Of a stretch of 64,000 nt of DNA, positions 27,398-35,796 are shown in pieces. Position numbers and translations under genes: made by a program. Below the pieces are notes generated by a model. That model ran no database searches. It was not told where the DNA came from and worked only from the letters and a program-made list of their open reading frames with translations. Source of the stretch: Pseudomonas silesiensis (GTDB taxonomy: Bacteria > Pseudomonadota > Gammaproteobacteria > Pseudomonadales > Pseudomonadaceae); contig NZ_CP014870.1 of the NCBI RefSeq assembly GCF_001661075.1, positions 2,066,501 to 2,130,500 of the forward strand. Reading direction: 5' to 3'. Within the stretch, counting starts at the first letter, position 1; every line of letters begins with the position of its first letter.

Positions 27398-28093
27398 ATG
27401 CTGTCCGTACTGCCGTCAATCGACCAAGACGTAATCAATTTGGCACCTGAGTTCAGAGCGCTCAGCATTGTGGTCGAAGCTGCACCAATAGCCAATCCAG
27501 ATATTGGCAAGGACGCTTTGGCTCGAGCCTGTCAATCAGTCACGGCGGGTGGTGCACTGTGGGCAGACGCTCACCTGACCGCTTGGGCGGATCTCTTCCG
27601 AAAATTCGGTGCCAAGCCGCAGCGCACCCCTTGCTCAGCTGAAGCTCTTCGCAAACGGGTCCTGCGTGACGGCAGTCTGCCGAGTATCGATCCAGTGGTT
27701 GATCTCTATAACGCCATCAGCATTGAATACGCGGTTCCTGTCGGCGGTGAGAACGTCGAAGCCTATGTGGGCTCGCCGCGACTCGCTGTTGCAGATGGAT
27801 CGGAACCTTTCGACACCATGAAAGAAGGTGCTCCAGCCCACGAATATCCTGATGCCGGTGAAGTTGTTTGGCGGGACGATCAAGGGGTGACTTGCCGTCG
27901 TTGGAATTGGCGTCAGGGTGTTAGAACACGGCTCAGTGCAGATGCGAAGCACATGTGGTTCATTCTGGAAAGTCTGCCGGAAATGCCGCTTGAAGCGTTG
28001 ACTGAAGCGGGTGACAAGCTGATCGAAGGTCTGCAACTGATGATGCCAGGTGCCCAGATTGAGAGTGCACTAATCGGCCCTGGCGCCAATTAG
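27398..28093 (+). CDS. ctdA: Standalone B3/4-domain protein, probable canavanyl-tRNA(Arg) deacylase
   Basis: The 231-residue protein is a single B3/B4 domain, the fold used for editing in phenylalanyl-tRNA synthetase beta chains. Visible family words are the central GGENVEAYVGSPRLAVADGSE and the segment CRRWNWRQGVRTRL. A standalone protein of this type, CtdA from Pseudomonas canavaninivorans, is known to remove canavanine wrongly loaded on tRNA-Arg. The present gene sits with a gamma-lyase, homoserine dehydrogenase and Gdx exporter in one region, so the CtdA assignment is well supported by context. Ribosome site AAAGGG precedes the ATG. Confidence 0.85.
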   Translation: MLSVLPSIDQDVINLAPEFRALSIVVEAAPIANPDIGKDALARACQSVTAGGALWADAHLTAWADLFRKFGAKPQRTPCSAEALRKRVLRDGSLPSIDPVVDLYNAISIEYAVPVGGENVEAYVGSPRLAVADGSEPFDTMKEGAPAHEYPDAGEVVWRDDQGVTCRRWNWRQGVRTRLSADAKHMWFILESLPEMPLEALTEAGDKLIEGLQLMMPGAQIESALIGPGAN

Positions 28094-28112
28094 TAAATAA
28101 GCGAGACGGTAC

Positions 28113-28175
28113 AGGCTGCTTGTGGGGATGCGTACGGGGTTATGCCCAATCTCGCCTCGCATGCAGCCTTTTTTA
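28113..28175 (+). terminator. Probable terminator after the B3/4-domain gene
   Basis: Arms AGGCTGC and GCAGCCT are followed by a run of T residues about 75 bp after the stop codon. The loop is long (43 bases) but holds further pairing. Confidence 0.5.
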
Positions 28176-28335
28176 TAGGTGGCAATCATGCTCAACCACA
28201 TTACCTTGGAAAGCCTGCTGCTGAATCGAAGAAATCTCCACGGCGCATGGAGTCGATTATTAAGCGATGAGTGCTTCGGAGTCAGTCCGTCCTGTGGTGA
28301 TCTAATTGCAGAATCACACAATGGAGTCCTGAACT

Positions 28336-29229
28336 ATGTTTACCGGTCTTAGTGCATTTCCTTTGACGCCAATGAATGAGCAGGGTGTGGATGAAGGAGC
28401 ATTTACTCGCCTTGTGGAGCAACTGGTGGCTGCGAAAGTGGATTCTATCGGTGCGCTCGGGTCTACAGGAAGCTATGCGTACCTTTCTCGGATTGAACGT
28501 TCACGAGTTACGCAGTTGGCAGTAGAGGCAGCCGGGAATGTTCCCGTCATGGTAAGCATAGGATCGCTGCGTACACGTGATGTGCTGTTGCTGGCAGAGG
28601 ATGCGCAAAAAGCAGGAGTCAAAGCATTGTTGCTGCCGCCCGTTTCCTATCAGAAGCTATCAGCTGAAGATGTTTTTTCCCTGTACGAAACGGTCACCGC
28701 CAATATCTCCGTCCCGCTATGCGTCTATGACAACCCCGGCACCACCCATTTCGAATTTACTGATGAGCTTCACGGGCGCATTGCCCGCCTGCCGAATGTG
28801 CACTCGATCAAGATCCCTGGCGTTCCCGAAGCACCAGATCAGGCCAGGGCACGAGTCGATCGCCTTCGGGCACTGATTCCGGAGCACGTAACGATCGGGG
28901 TAAGCGGGGATGCATTTGCTGCTACTGGATTGAATGCAGGCTGTGAGGTCTGGTACTCGGTCATTGGGGGCTTGTTCCCAAAAACGGCCCTGGCAATCAC
29001 GCGTGCTGCGTTGTCGGGTAACGCCGAAGAAGCGGCTCGCCTTTCCGAATCTTTGAAGCCTCTATGGGCCCTCTTCACACAATTTGGGGGAAGCTTGCGC
29101 GTTGTTGCAACGGCGGCCGAGCTTCGTGGATTCACCCACTCTCCGAGCTTGCCATTGCCGCTCAGAGCCATAAGTGGATCAGGGCGTCAGCAAATTGCTG
29201 CGGCGATCGACGAGCTCGAATTGAGCTGA
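28336..29229 (+). CDS. DapA/N-acetylneuraminate-lyase family aldolase or lyase
   Basis: The 297-residue TIM-barrel protein has the Schiff-base Lys159 in SIKIPG and the catalytic Tyr131 in YDNPGTT. In true dihydrodipicolinate synthase the same loop reads NxPGRT, and its Arg holds the carboxylate of aspartate semialdehyde; here that Arg is Thr136. So lysine biosynthesis is unlikely and another pyruvate-linked aldol or lyase reaction is more probable. It lies between the B3/4 gene and a PaiB-like gene, a grouping that suggests a shared pathway. The substrate is unknown. Confidence 0.85.
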   Translation: MFTGLSAFPLTPMNEQGVDEGAFTRLVEQLVAAKVDSIGALGSTGSYAYLSRIERSRVTQLAVEAAGNVPVMVSIGSLRTRDVLLLAEDAQKAGVKALLLPPVSYQKLSAEDVFSLYETVTANISVPLCVYDNPGTTHFEFTDELHGRIARLPNVHSIKIPGVPEAPDQARARVDRLRALIPEHVTIGVSGDAFAATGLNAGCEVWYSVIGGLFPKTALAITRAALSGNAEEAARLSESLKPLWALFTQFGGSLRVVATAAELRGFTHSPSLPLPLRAISGSGRQQIAAAIDELELS

Positions 29230-29380
29230 GCAGTAAGTGCTGCGAACGCATCCGAAACGCCGAGCTGCATCTTTACAATGATACAGCTCAGCAGGTGCGG
29301 TAGGGCGGATGTTGAGTCGGTTTTGACCGGCGCAGTGGGCCTAATGTTGGGCGAGCAGATCAGTTATAGGAGCAAAGTGA

Positions 29381-30019
29381 ATGTACATCCCCCCTCAGTT
29401 CGAAGAGTCTCGTGTTGGCGTTTTGCAAGAAGTCATTATGCGAAATCCGCTTGGGTCACTTGTCACTTGTTCGGGTGATGGGATTGACGCCAATCACCTC
29501 CCTTTTGAACTTGTACTCCGCAGCGGTGCGCTTGGGGTGCTGCAAGCGCATGTGGCGCGGAATAATCCCCTATGGCATGAAGTCGCCCAGGGCAGCGAGG
29601 TGTTGGTGATATTTCGAGCTCAAGATGCGTATATATCGCCACAATGGTATCCGAGCAAACAGGATTTCCATCAGCAAGTCCCCACTTGGAACTACCGGGT
29701 CGTGCACGCATTTGGTCGTGTGACGTTTCACGATGATGCTCAGTACGTGCGTCGTGTCGTGGCAAAGCTGACCAAGTCTAATGAAGCAACTCAGCCCACA
29801 CCTTGGAAAATGACCGATAGTCCCAAGGAGTACATAGATGCCATGCTGAAAAAAATTGTAGGGGTCGAGATCGAAATCACGAGGCTAGTGGGGAAATTCA
29901 AGCTCGGTCAGGATGAGGAAGCTCGTGATATCCGAGGTGCTGGCGATGCTTTGGTCTCACGTAATGAGCGAGAAATTGGATTAGCCATGCTTGAGTGCGC
30001 TGATAATAAAGACATTTAG
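29381..30019 (+). CDS. FMN-binding PaiB-family protein
   Basis: The 212-residue protein opens with YIPPQFEESRVGVLQEVIMR and contains SPQWYPSK and VPTWNYRVVHAFGRV, the signature run of the PaiB/FMN-binding negative regulator family. The fold is a split-barrel flavin domain like pyridoxamine-phosphate oxidases. Members were first described as repressors but many are likely flavin- or heme-dependent enzymes. It follows the DapA-like gene by 151 bp. In this locus a reductive role on an N-hydroxy compound is conceivable but untested. Confidence 0.88.
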   Translation: MYIPPQFEESRVGVLQEVIMRNPLGSLVTCSGDGIDANHLPFELVLRSGALGVLQAHVARNNPLWHEVAQGSEVLVIFRAQDAYISPQWYPSKQDFHQQVPTWNYRVVHAFGRVTFHDDAQYVRRVVAKLTKSNEATQPTPWKMTDSPKEYIDAMLKKIVGVEIEITRLVGKFKLGQDEEARDIRGAGDALVSRNEREIGLAMLECADNKDI

Positions 30020-30131
30020 CATCTTCCTTCCCACGTACAAAAAGGCGCCTACTGAAATAAAGGAGCACTTCTATTCGTGACGCTCCTCATAAAAATCGTC
30101 GGCACTTATGAATTGTCTTTGCAGTGAGGGC

Positions 30132-30167
30132 GCCTCAGCAGAAGGTGGCTTGCTGAGGCATTTTTTT
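30132..30167 (+). terminator. Rho-independent terminator after the PaiB-like gene
   Basis: A 9-bp stem GCCTCAGCA/TGCTGAGGC is followed by seven T residues. Confidence 0.85.
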
Positions 30168-30375
30168 GAGATCGCTGCTTCGGGCCGGCGGGTCGGCTTA
30201 CTCAGTTTGAATCACACCGAAGCCTCGTTCGACATTTGAGCGGAATTGTCTCAGGTTCCTTTTATGCATCCAGCGCTCGTCATATTGGGGGCAACTGATG
30301 CTTGATCGGGTATGCGGATCATCGAAAGATTTCCTATTACGTATCATTGCCATACATGGGCCGGCCCATCAGTGC
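30168..30375. other. Intergenic, no gene seen
   Basis: The region after the terminator at 30132-30167 up to the convergent DinB-like gene shows no convincing reading frame or RNA. Confidence 0.4.
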
Positions 30376-30858
30376 CTAGAGCTTCAAAAACGTTGTGAAA
30401 TGGTCCTTGTGATCCAGCAGGAGCTCACGAGGCAAGATAGTCGCCACACTTCCGCGATGCTGCAATCCGTGTGATAGCACGTGTGCAAGAACCTGCTCTT
30501 TCGTCATGTTGCCTGGTTTTCCATCCTTGAAAATAAACGCAACCGGATCAGACAGTTCGATTGCAGTGATCGACTGGGTGTAGTTCACAAACCATTGATT
30601 CGCTGAAGAAAAGGACTCTTCCAGTCGACTGGGGTCTTGTTTCTGTTTGGTCAGGATGGAGTCAAATTCATCCGGTTTTCCCTGCAGTCTGGCAATGAAC
30701 AGCTGGTCAACAATATTGATATGGGCTAACCAGTAGAGTGCTTCCTCCATTTCCGTTGGATATTTTTTTGCCGCGGGAGCTTTCAAGCACTTGAACAGCT
30801 CCTCCTCAGACCATGCCTTGTATTTGTAAAGCGAATGAAGAAGGTTCGTGGCACTCAT
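30376..30858 (-). CDS. DinB/YfiT-family protein
   Basis: The 160-residue protein looks like a four-helix bundle of the DinB superfamily. The start LLHSLYKYKAWSEEELFKCL, the middle helix EEALYWLAHINIVDQLFIAR and the HVLSHGLQHRGSV segment carry the three His typical of the metal site. These proteins are metal-dependent thiol transferases or of unknown role. The ATG at 30858 has AGGAGAA upstream; an extension to 30951 is Arg-rich and unlikely. It points away from the threonine synthase-like gene. Confidence 0.8.
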   Translation of the reverse strand: MSATNLLHSLYKYKAWSEEELFKCLKAPAAKKYPTEMEEALYWLAHINIVDQLFIARLQGKPDEFDSILTKQKQDPSRLEESFSSANQWFVNYTQSITAIELSDPVAFIFKDGKPGNMTKEQVLAHVLSHGLQHRGSVATILPRELLLDHKDHFTTFLKL

Positions 30859-31239
30859 GGCGTTCTCCTGGATTTCTAATTTTCTGGCTGCCCTGGACCT
30901 TCTGATGCGAATGCGGATAGGGCTCCTTCCCGCAGGGGGATAGCCATGCACGGTCGGACAGATGGGATGGTCACTATATTGACTTTTTTAGTCAATAGTT
31001 GGTAGCTTGAACGGCAAGCGACGAAAGTGGCCATGTGGTAGCTGAGTGATGGGTGATTGGCCTGGCGCGGGCGATGTGCGACCCCTCACCATTTGCGTTT
31101 GCAGATGACGATGATCTCGCTCAACGCTTCAGAAGAAGGCCTCACATTGCATAGGAAAGGCTCACTGCAGCACTGAATTTCAGCAGGGCGCCGCCTTACG
31201 GGTGGAAGGCTCAGAAAAGGCGAGAGGGTGTCTCAAATC
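30859..31239. other. Divergent promoter region before the threonine synthase-like gene
   Basis: About 380 bp between divergent starts. There is an AT-rich segment near 30975-31000 (ATTGACTTTTTTAGTCAATA, a palindrome-like run) that may be an operator or promoter. No gene or known riboswitch was recognised. Confidence 0.4.
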
Positions 31240-32643
31240 ATGAAGTACGTCAGCACACGGACGCCTGGTAAAGAATTCGAGTTCAGCGAGGTCCTCATGG
31301 GGGCGTACGCACCGGATGGTGGGCTTTTCGTTCCTAGCAAGGTCCCTCGCTTCAAAAGCGATGATCTCCTGAAGCTTGAATGGCTACCATTTCACGAACT
31401 GGCACGTCATGTGATCGAGCCGTTCCTTGGTGACTATATCCCTCAAAATGAACTGTCTCGAATTCTTGAGGAGACATTTGACCGCTTTAAAAGTAACGCT
31501 GTTGCGCCGCTCTACCAGACGGCTACCAATGAGTGGGTATTAGAACTATTCCACGGTCCGGCAGGGGTCTATCAAGACTTCGGTCTCCAATTGATGTCTC
31601 GCCTGGTTGAATACTCCTTACTAAAGTCCGGAAAGAAAGCGCTTGTCGTTGGCTGCACTGGTGGAGACACCGGTGCCGCAGCCATCAAAGCCTTCAATGG
31701 CATGGAAAGTGTGACTGTGATTGTTCTGCACCCTTCCAGAGGAATAACAGAGGAACATCGGCGTCGCTTATTAGGCGCTGCCGAAGAAAATGTTGTAAAT
31801 ATTTTGGTTGAGGGTGATTACGCCGATTGTCATCAGTTGTGCGAAAAATTTCACAGAGGCATTAACGAAACAGGTCAACAATTAATATCTTTCAATTCGG
31901 TGAATTGGGTGAGGGTGCTGGCGCATCTGTCCTTCTACTTCTACTCGTCGCTTCAATTAGGTGCGCCTGAAAGAGAGGTTGCATTCAGTGTGCCTACCGG
32001 AAATTTTGGTGCTCTCTATGCAGGCTATATTGCAAGGGAAATGGGGTTGCCCATCAGGCAGCTAATTGTAGCAACGAATACCAACGCGGGTTTACATAAT
32101 TTTCTTCAGTCTAACCTCTATAGGCGTAATGAGATCCGTACTACCAACACGCCTTGCATGAATGTGTCGTTAGCCTCAAATTTCGAGCGGCTGCAATGGA
32201 GTATTCTCAATAGGTGCAGTGATAAAGTGGCTAGAAATATGGAGTTACTAGAGACAGATGGCCAAATTCAACTGGAACAGGACGAGTGGTTGGAGGCGCG
32301 AAAGCTATTTGATTCTTTGGCGGTAGAGGATGCAGAGGCGTTTTCCTGTATTCATGAAGTCTTTGTTAAGAGTGGTTACTTGATCAGTCCTAATACCGCG
32401 ATTGGATTACGAGCTGCGCGAATTAACAGGCGTAGCTTACTGACACCAATGATCTGCTTGGCCACGACGCATCCTTCAAGCTCTGCCTCAGTTCTGGCTG
32501 AAGCCGATGTTAAATCTCCAATGAGTGTGGTGAGTGCTCACCCCTTCTCTAATGTCGAATGCATTTCAATTTCCAATGATGTTGGCATCCTTACGGAACT
32601 CATCAAGGCGATATCCCAAGACACGAAGTCTCGCTCGCTATAA
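31240..32643 (+). CDS. Threonine synthase homologue lacking the PLP lysine
   Basis: The 467-residue protein aligns along its length with class 1 threonine synthases (N-terminus KYVSTRTPGKEFEFSEVLMG, later GCTGGDTGAAAIKAF, SVPTGNFGALYAGYIAREMG and ARKLFDSLAV). In working enzymes the PLP lysine lies in LAFKDFALQ. Here the same place reads GVYQDFGLQ, with Gln112 encoded by CAA at 31573. It therefore cannot form the usual Schiff base and should not make threonine. The ATG at 31240 fits the family start; a GTG at 31228 is possible. It heads a tight operon with Lrp, homoserine dehydrogenase and aldehyde dehydrogenase genes. A binding or regulatory role is inferred. Confidence 0.88.
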   Translation: MKYVSTRTPGKEFEFSEVLMGAYAPDGGLFVPSKVPRFKSDDLLKLEWLPFHELARHVIEPFLGDYIPQNELSRILEETFDRFKSNAVAPLYQTATNEWVLELFHGPAGVYQDFGLQLMSRLVEYSLLKSGKKALVVGCTGGDTGAAAIKAFNGMESVTVIVLHPSRGITEEHRRRLLGAAEENVVNILVEGDYADCHQLCEKFHRGINETGQQLISFNSVNWVRVLAHLSFYFYSSLQLGAPEREVAFSVPTGNFGALYAGYIAREMGLPIRQLIVATNTNAGLHNFLQSNLYRRNEIRTTNTPCMNVSLASNFERLQWSILNRCSDKVARNMELLETDGQIQLEQDEWLEARKLFDSLAVEDAEAFSCIHEVFVKSGYLISPNTAIGLRAARINRRSLLTPMICLATTHPSSSASVLAEADVKSPMSVVSAHPFSNVECISISNDVGILTELIKAISQDTKSRSL

Positions 32644-32657
32644 TCCTGGAGTTAGAG

Positions 32658-33095
32658 ATGAAACGCGCTTTAGATAAGACGGATGAAAAAATACTGGAAG
32701 AGCTTACTCGTAATGCTCGACTTGCGCATAATGACATTGCCATGAAAGTTAATTTGTCCAGGAATGCTGTCAGGCTCAGGATTGAACGGTTGGAGCGGGA
32801 CGGATATATCCGGGGTTATACCATAATCAAAGGTGCGCCACCTTCCGAGGTTGCGCCAATTAATGCCCTTATTTTTGTGTATCGAAAAGACCGAATGCGC
32901 GGTGCTGAAGTAGTGCGTTCAATTGTCTCAATGCCTGAGATCGTGTCCTGCAATGTGATGAGTGGTGACCTGGATATTGTAGTGACAGTTGAAGCGGCAA
33001 GTTCGGATTGTATTCATCGGGTCTGGAGCGACATATCCACGTTGCCAGGAGTTTTGAATACGGTTACGTCATTTGTATTGTCTTGCACGAAGTAG
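32658..33095 (+). CDS. Lrp/AsnC-family regulator
   Basis: The 145-residue protein has an N-terminal HTH (DKTDEKILEELTRNARLAHN, then MKVNLSRNAVRLRIERLER) and a C-terminal RAM ligand domain. Lrp-type regulators sense amino acids and usually activate a nearby catabolic operon. It lies 14 bp after the threonine synthase-like gene and ahead of homoserine dehydrogenase. A short hairpin (33125-33141) lies between it and the next gene. Confidence 0.92.
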   Translation: MKRALDKTDEKILEELTRNARLAHNDIAMKVNLSRNAVRLRIERLERDGYIRGYTIIKGAPPSEVAPINALIFVYRKDRMRGAEVVRSIVSMPEIVSCNVMSGDLDIVVTVEAASSDCIHRVWSDISTLPGVLNTVTSFVLSCTK

Positions 33096-33226
33096 GTTGC
33101 TAGGAAATCAAAATGCTCTCTCCTGCGAGCATTCTGCTCGCAACAATGATCGGTTTGCCATGTTCGTATGAGCACTGCTGCAGTTTAGTATTTCAGTACC
33201 GAAAACATAACAATGAGGCCCATGTC

Positions 33227-34276
33227 GTGACTGAATATAAAATTGCTTTGCTTGGTTTTGGTGGTGTAAACCGTGCGTTGACGCAGCTCATTGCAGATAA
33301 GAACGAGCACTGGGCTAATGAATTTGGTTTTAAGCTAAAAATTGTTGGTGTCAGTGACCTTTACTTTGGCTCCATTATCAATAAGAACGGGTTGGATGCC
33401 CACGAATTGGCCGCAGTTCCTGCTGTAAAAGGGGGGTTTAGAACATTGCCAGCGGGCAGTGCTGAGCCTGCCAATGAGACGGTTATCCGTTTCTCGGGGG
33501 CCGATCTTATCGCCGAGGCTACGTTCACCAACCCTGTAGACGGAGAGCCAGCTACAACTTTCTGTCGCTGGGCTCTGGAAAAAGGTATCAGTGTGGTCAC
33601 CACCAACAAAGGGCCGGTGGCGTTGCACGCTGAAAGCCTGAAAGCATTGGCCAGAAGCACCGGTGCCCAATTCGAGTTTGAAGGCTCGGTAATGAGCGGC
33701 ACTCCCGTCATTCGTCTGGCTAAAGAGTCGCTGGCCGGCTCGGAAATCAGCGGGTTTAAGGGCATCTTGAATGGTACGTCCAATTTCGTACTTTCCAGCA
33801 TGGAAGAAGGTCTCGACTTCTCTGATGCAGTCGCCAAGGCTCAGGAACTCGGTTACGCAGAAGCTGACCCCACCGCAGATGTGGAAGGGCATGATGTTCG
33901 TCTTAAAGTAGTCATTTTGGCGAATGAGCTTCTGGGAGCGAAGTTGACGCCGAGCGATATCCTTTGCAAAGGCATCTCGGGGATCACGTCAACAGATATC
34001 GCCGAAGCAACGAAGGCCAATGCCCGGTGGAAACTAATTGGCAGCGCGGAAAAAATGAGCAATGGCTCCATCACTGCATCTGTTAGTCCTCAATTGTTGC
34101 CTCAGGGGGACGCACTGGCCGGTGTGAGTGGTGCAACGAATGCAATTACCTTTACTACAAATGTCCTGGGTCCGGTAACGGTTGTCGGAGCGGGTGCAGG
34201 TCGGTTTGAAACAGCATTCGCCTTACTCTCGGATATCGTCAGCATTCACAAGAACAAAACTAAGATAGGCAAATGA
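33227..34276 (+). CDS. Homoserine dehydrogenase without ACT domain
   Basis: The 349-residue enzyme interconverts homoserine and aspartate semialdehyde with NAD(P). It has the nucleotide loop [29 protein letters not shown] and the catalytic segment [16 protein letters not shown]. It ends after the catalytic domain, whereas biosynthetic Pseudomonas forms have an extra ACT domain for threonine feedback. That and the gene context point to a catabolic enzyme working towards aspartate semialdehyde. I take the GTG at 33227 with GAGG upstream; a longer frame from 33113 gives a Cys/His-rich leader not seen in the family. It overlaps the aldehyde dehydrogenase gene by four bases. Confidence 0.9.
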   Translation: MTEYKIALLGFGGVNRALTQLIADKNEHWANEFGFKLKIVGVSDLYFGSIINKNGLDAHELAAVPAVKGGFRTLPAGSAEPANETVIRFSGADLIAEATFTNPVDGEPATTFCRWALEKGISVVTTNKGPVALHAESLKALARSTGAQFEFEGSVMSGTPVIRLAKESLAGSEISGFKGILNGTSNFVLSSMEEGLDFSDAVAKAQELGYAEADPTADVEGHDVRLKVVILANELLGAKLTPSDILCKGISGITSTDIAEATKANARWKLIGSAEKMSNGSITASVSPQLLPQGDALAGVSGATNAITFTTNVLGPVTVVGAGAGRFETAFALLSDIVSIHKNKTKIGK

Positions 34277-35697
34277 TCATGAATAGCTTGAGTCTTTCGC
34301 TCGCTGTTGATTATAAAACCATAACAGTTTTGAGCCCGTATGATGGCGCTGCAGTTGGAGAGGTGACGGACATGCCCGCTTCATTTGCCACTGCGATCAT
34401 TGATACGGCGAAGCTTGGTGCGCTGATCGCCAAAGAACTACCAAGGCACGAACGTGCTCGCATACTGGAAAAAACCGCTGCTTTGGTCGAGAGCGACAAG
34501 GAGGCGTTTGCCAGTCTGATTGTTGCCGAGTCGGGAAAAACGATCAAGCAGGCGAGAAAGGAGGTTTTACGCTGCGTCAATACGCTGAAACTGTCCGCTG
34601 AGGAGGCCAAACGTAATGCTGGCGAAGTGATTCCGTTTGACTCCTATGTAGGATCCGAGTCCCGTCAGGGATGGTTTACTCGGGAGCCTTTGGGTGTAAT
34701 TGTTGCAATTACCCCATACAACGACCCACTCAACTTGGTCGCTCACAAGTTGGGGCCTGCGATCGCTGGCGGTAATGCTGTTGTACTCAAACCTTCTGAG
34801 CTCTCTCCGTTATCTGCCATTAAGCTGGTGGCCTGCCTGAACGCTGCGGGTCTTCCTCCTGCGGTCGCGTCCATTGCAACTGGAGGGGCCGCGCTGGGCA
34901 AGGCACTGGTCGCTCATCGAGCGGTACGTATGGTTTCCTTCACGGGCGGTTTTGTTACCGGTGAGCAGATCTCTCGCAATGCAGGCCTTAAAAAACTGGC
35001 GATGGATTTAGGGGGCAATGCCCCGGTTATCGTCATGGGCGATTGTGATCTGAATGAAGCCGTTGAGTCCTGTGTATCAGGCGCTTTTTGGGCTGCCGGG
35101 CAAAATTGTATCGGTACCCAACGAATTCTTGTTGAAGAGACAATATATGAAGAGTTCAAAAATAAATTCGTTGTGAAGACAAGTGCTTTAGTCGTGGGAA
35201 ATCCTGCTGATGAAAGCACGGATGTTGGGCCAATGATTACTGAAGCTGCTGCAAAACGCACTGAAGAAGTAGTTATCGAGGCAATGGATAAAGGGGCTAA
35301 CCTGTTATTCGGTAATGTACGCCAAGGCTCGCTTTACTCTCCGACGGTCCTGGAGAATGTTAGCCAAAGCTGTAAAGTTTGGTGTGAGGAAGTATTTAGT
35401 CCGGTTGTCATTCTTCAACGCGTGGGCTCGCTGGATGAGGCGCTGACACTGGCTAATGAACCAGAATACAGTTTGCATGCGGGTATTTTCACCAGCAATT
35501 TGAATGTCGCCATGAAAGCAGCTAAACGACTCGAAGCCGGCGGCGTCATGATTAATGACTCATCTGACTATCGTTTTGATGCAATGCCATTTGGTGGTTC
35601 AAAATACGGCAGCATGGGGCGTGAAGGTGTGCGTTTTGCGTATGAAGATATGACGCAACCCAAAGTGATCTGCTTAAACGGTGTTGGCGGAAGTTGA
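34273..35697 (+). CDS. NAD(P)-dependent aldehyde dehydrogenase, candidate aspartate semialdehyde oxidase
   Basis: The 474-residue protein has the ALDH landmarks TPYNDPLN (147-154), the KPSELSP cofactor loop, FTGG (223-226) and catalytic Cys279 in GQNCIGTQR. The usual general-base Glu in ELGG is Asp245 here (MDLGGNAP), as seen in some non-phosphorylating glyceraldehyde-3-phosphate-like members. Its start overlaps the homoserine dehydrogenase stop as ATGA. I infer that it oxidises aspartate semialdehyde directly to aspartate, finishing homoserine breakdown; the biosynthetic route would instead use an acyl-phosphate enzyme. Confidence 0.88.
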   Translation: MIMNSLSLSLAVDYKTITVLSPYDGAAVGEVTDMPASFATAIIDTAKLGALIAKELPRHERARILEKTAALVESDKEAFASLIVAESGKTIKQARKEVLRCVNTLKLSAEEAKRNAGEVIPFDSYVGSESRQGWFTREPLGVIVAITPYNDPLNLVAHKLGPAIAGGNAVVLKPSELSPLSAIKLVACLNAAGLPPAVASIATGGAALGKALVAHRAVRMVSFTGGFVTGEQISRNAGLKKLAMDLGGNAPVIVMGDCDLNEAVESCVSGAFWAAGQNCIGTQRILVEETIYEEFKNKFVVKTSALVVGNPADESTDVGPMITEAAAKRTEEVVIEAMDKGANLLFGNVRQGSLYSPTVLENVSQSCKVWCEEVFSPVVILQRVGSLDEALTLANEPEYSLHAGIFTSNLNVAMKAAKRLEAGGVMINDSSDYRFDAMPFGGSKYGSMGREGVRFAYEDMTQPKVICLNGVGGS

Positions 35698-35739
35698 TTA
35701 AAGGATCGATGTGAATCCCTAGGATTAAATCGGGTCCTC

Positions 35740-35771
35740 GGCAAGGCTCTTCTGGTCGATAGAGCCTTGCC
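35740..35771 (+). promoter_or_regulatory. Intercistronic hairpin before the permease gene
   Basis: A perfect 11-bp stem, GGCAAGGCTCT and its complement, with a 10-base loop. No T-tract follows, so it is more likely an mRNA processing or stability element than a terminator. Confidence 0.5.
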
Positions 35772-35796
35772 CAATACAACAATAAAAGGTAACAAA

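Noticed and set aside
28188..28352. Short plus-strand frame between the B3/4 and DapA-like genes
   Set aside because: About 54 codons that overlap the DapA-like start, with no family resemblance and no strong ribosome site.
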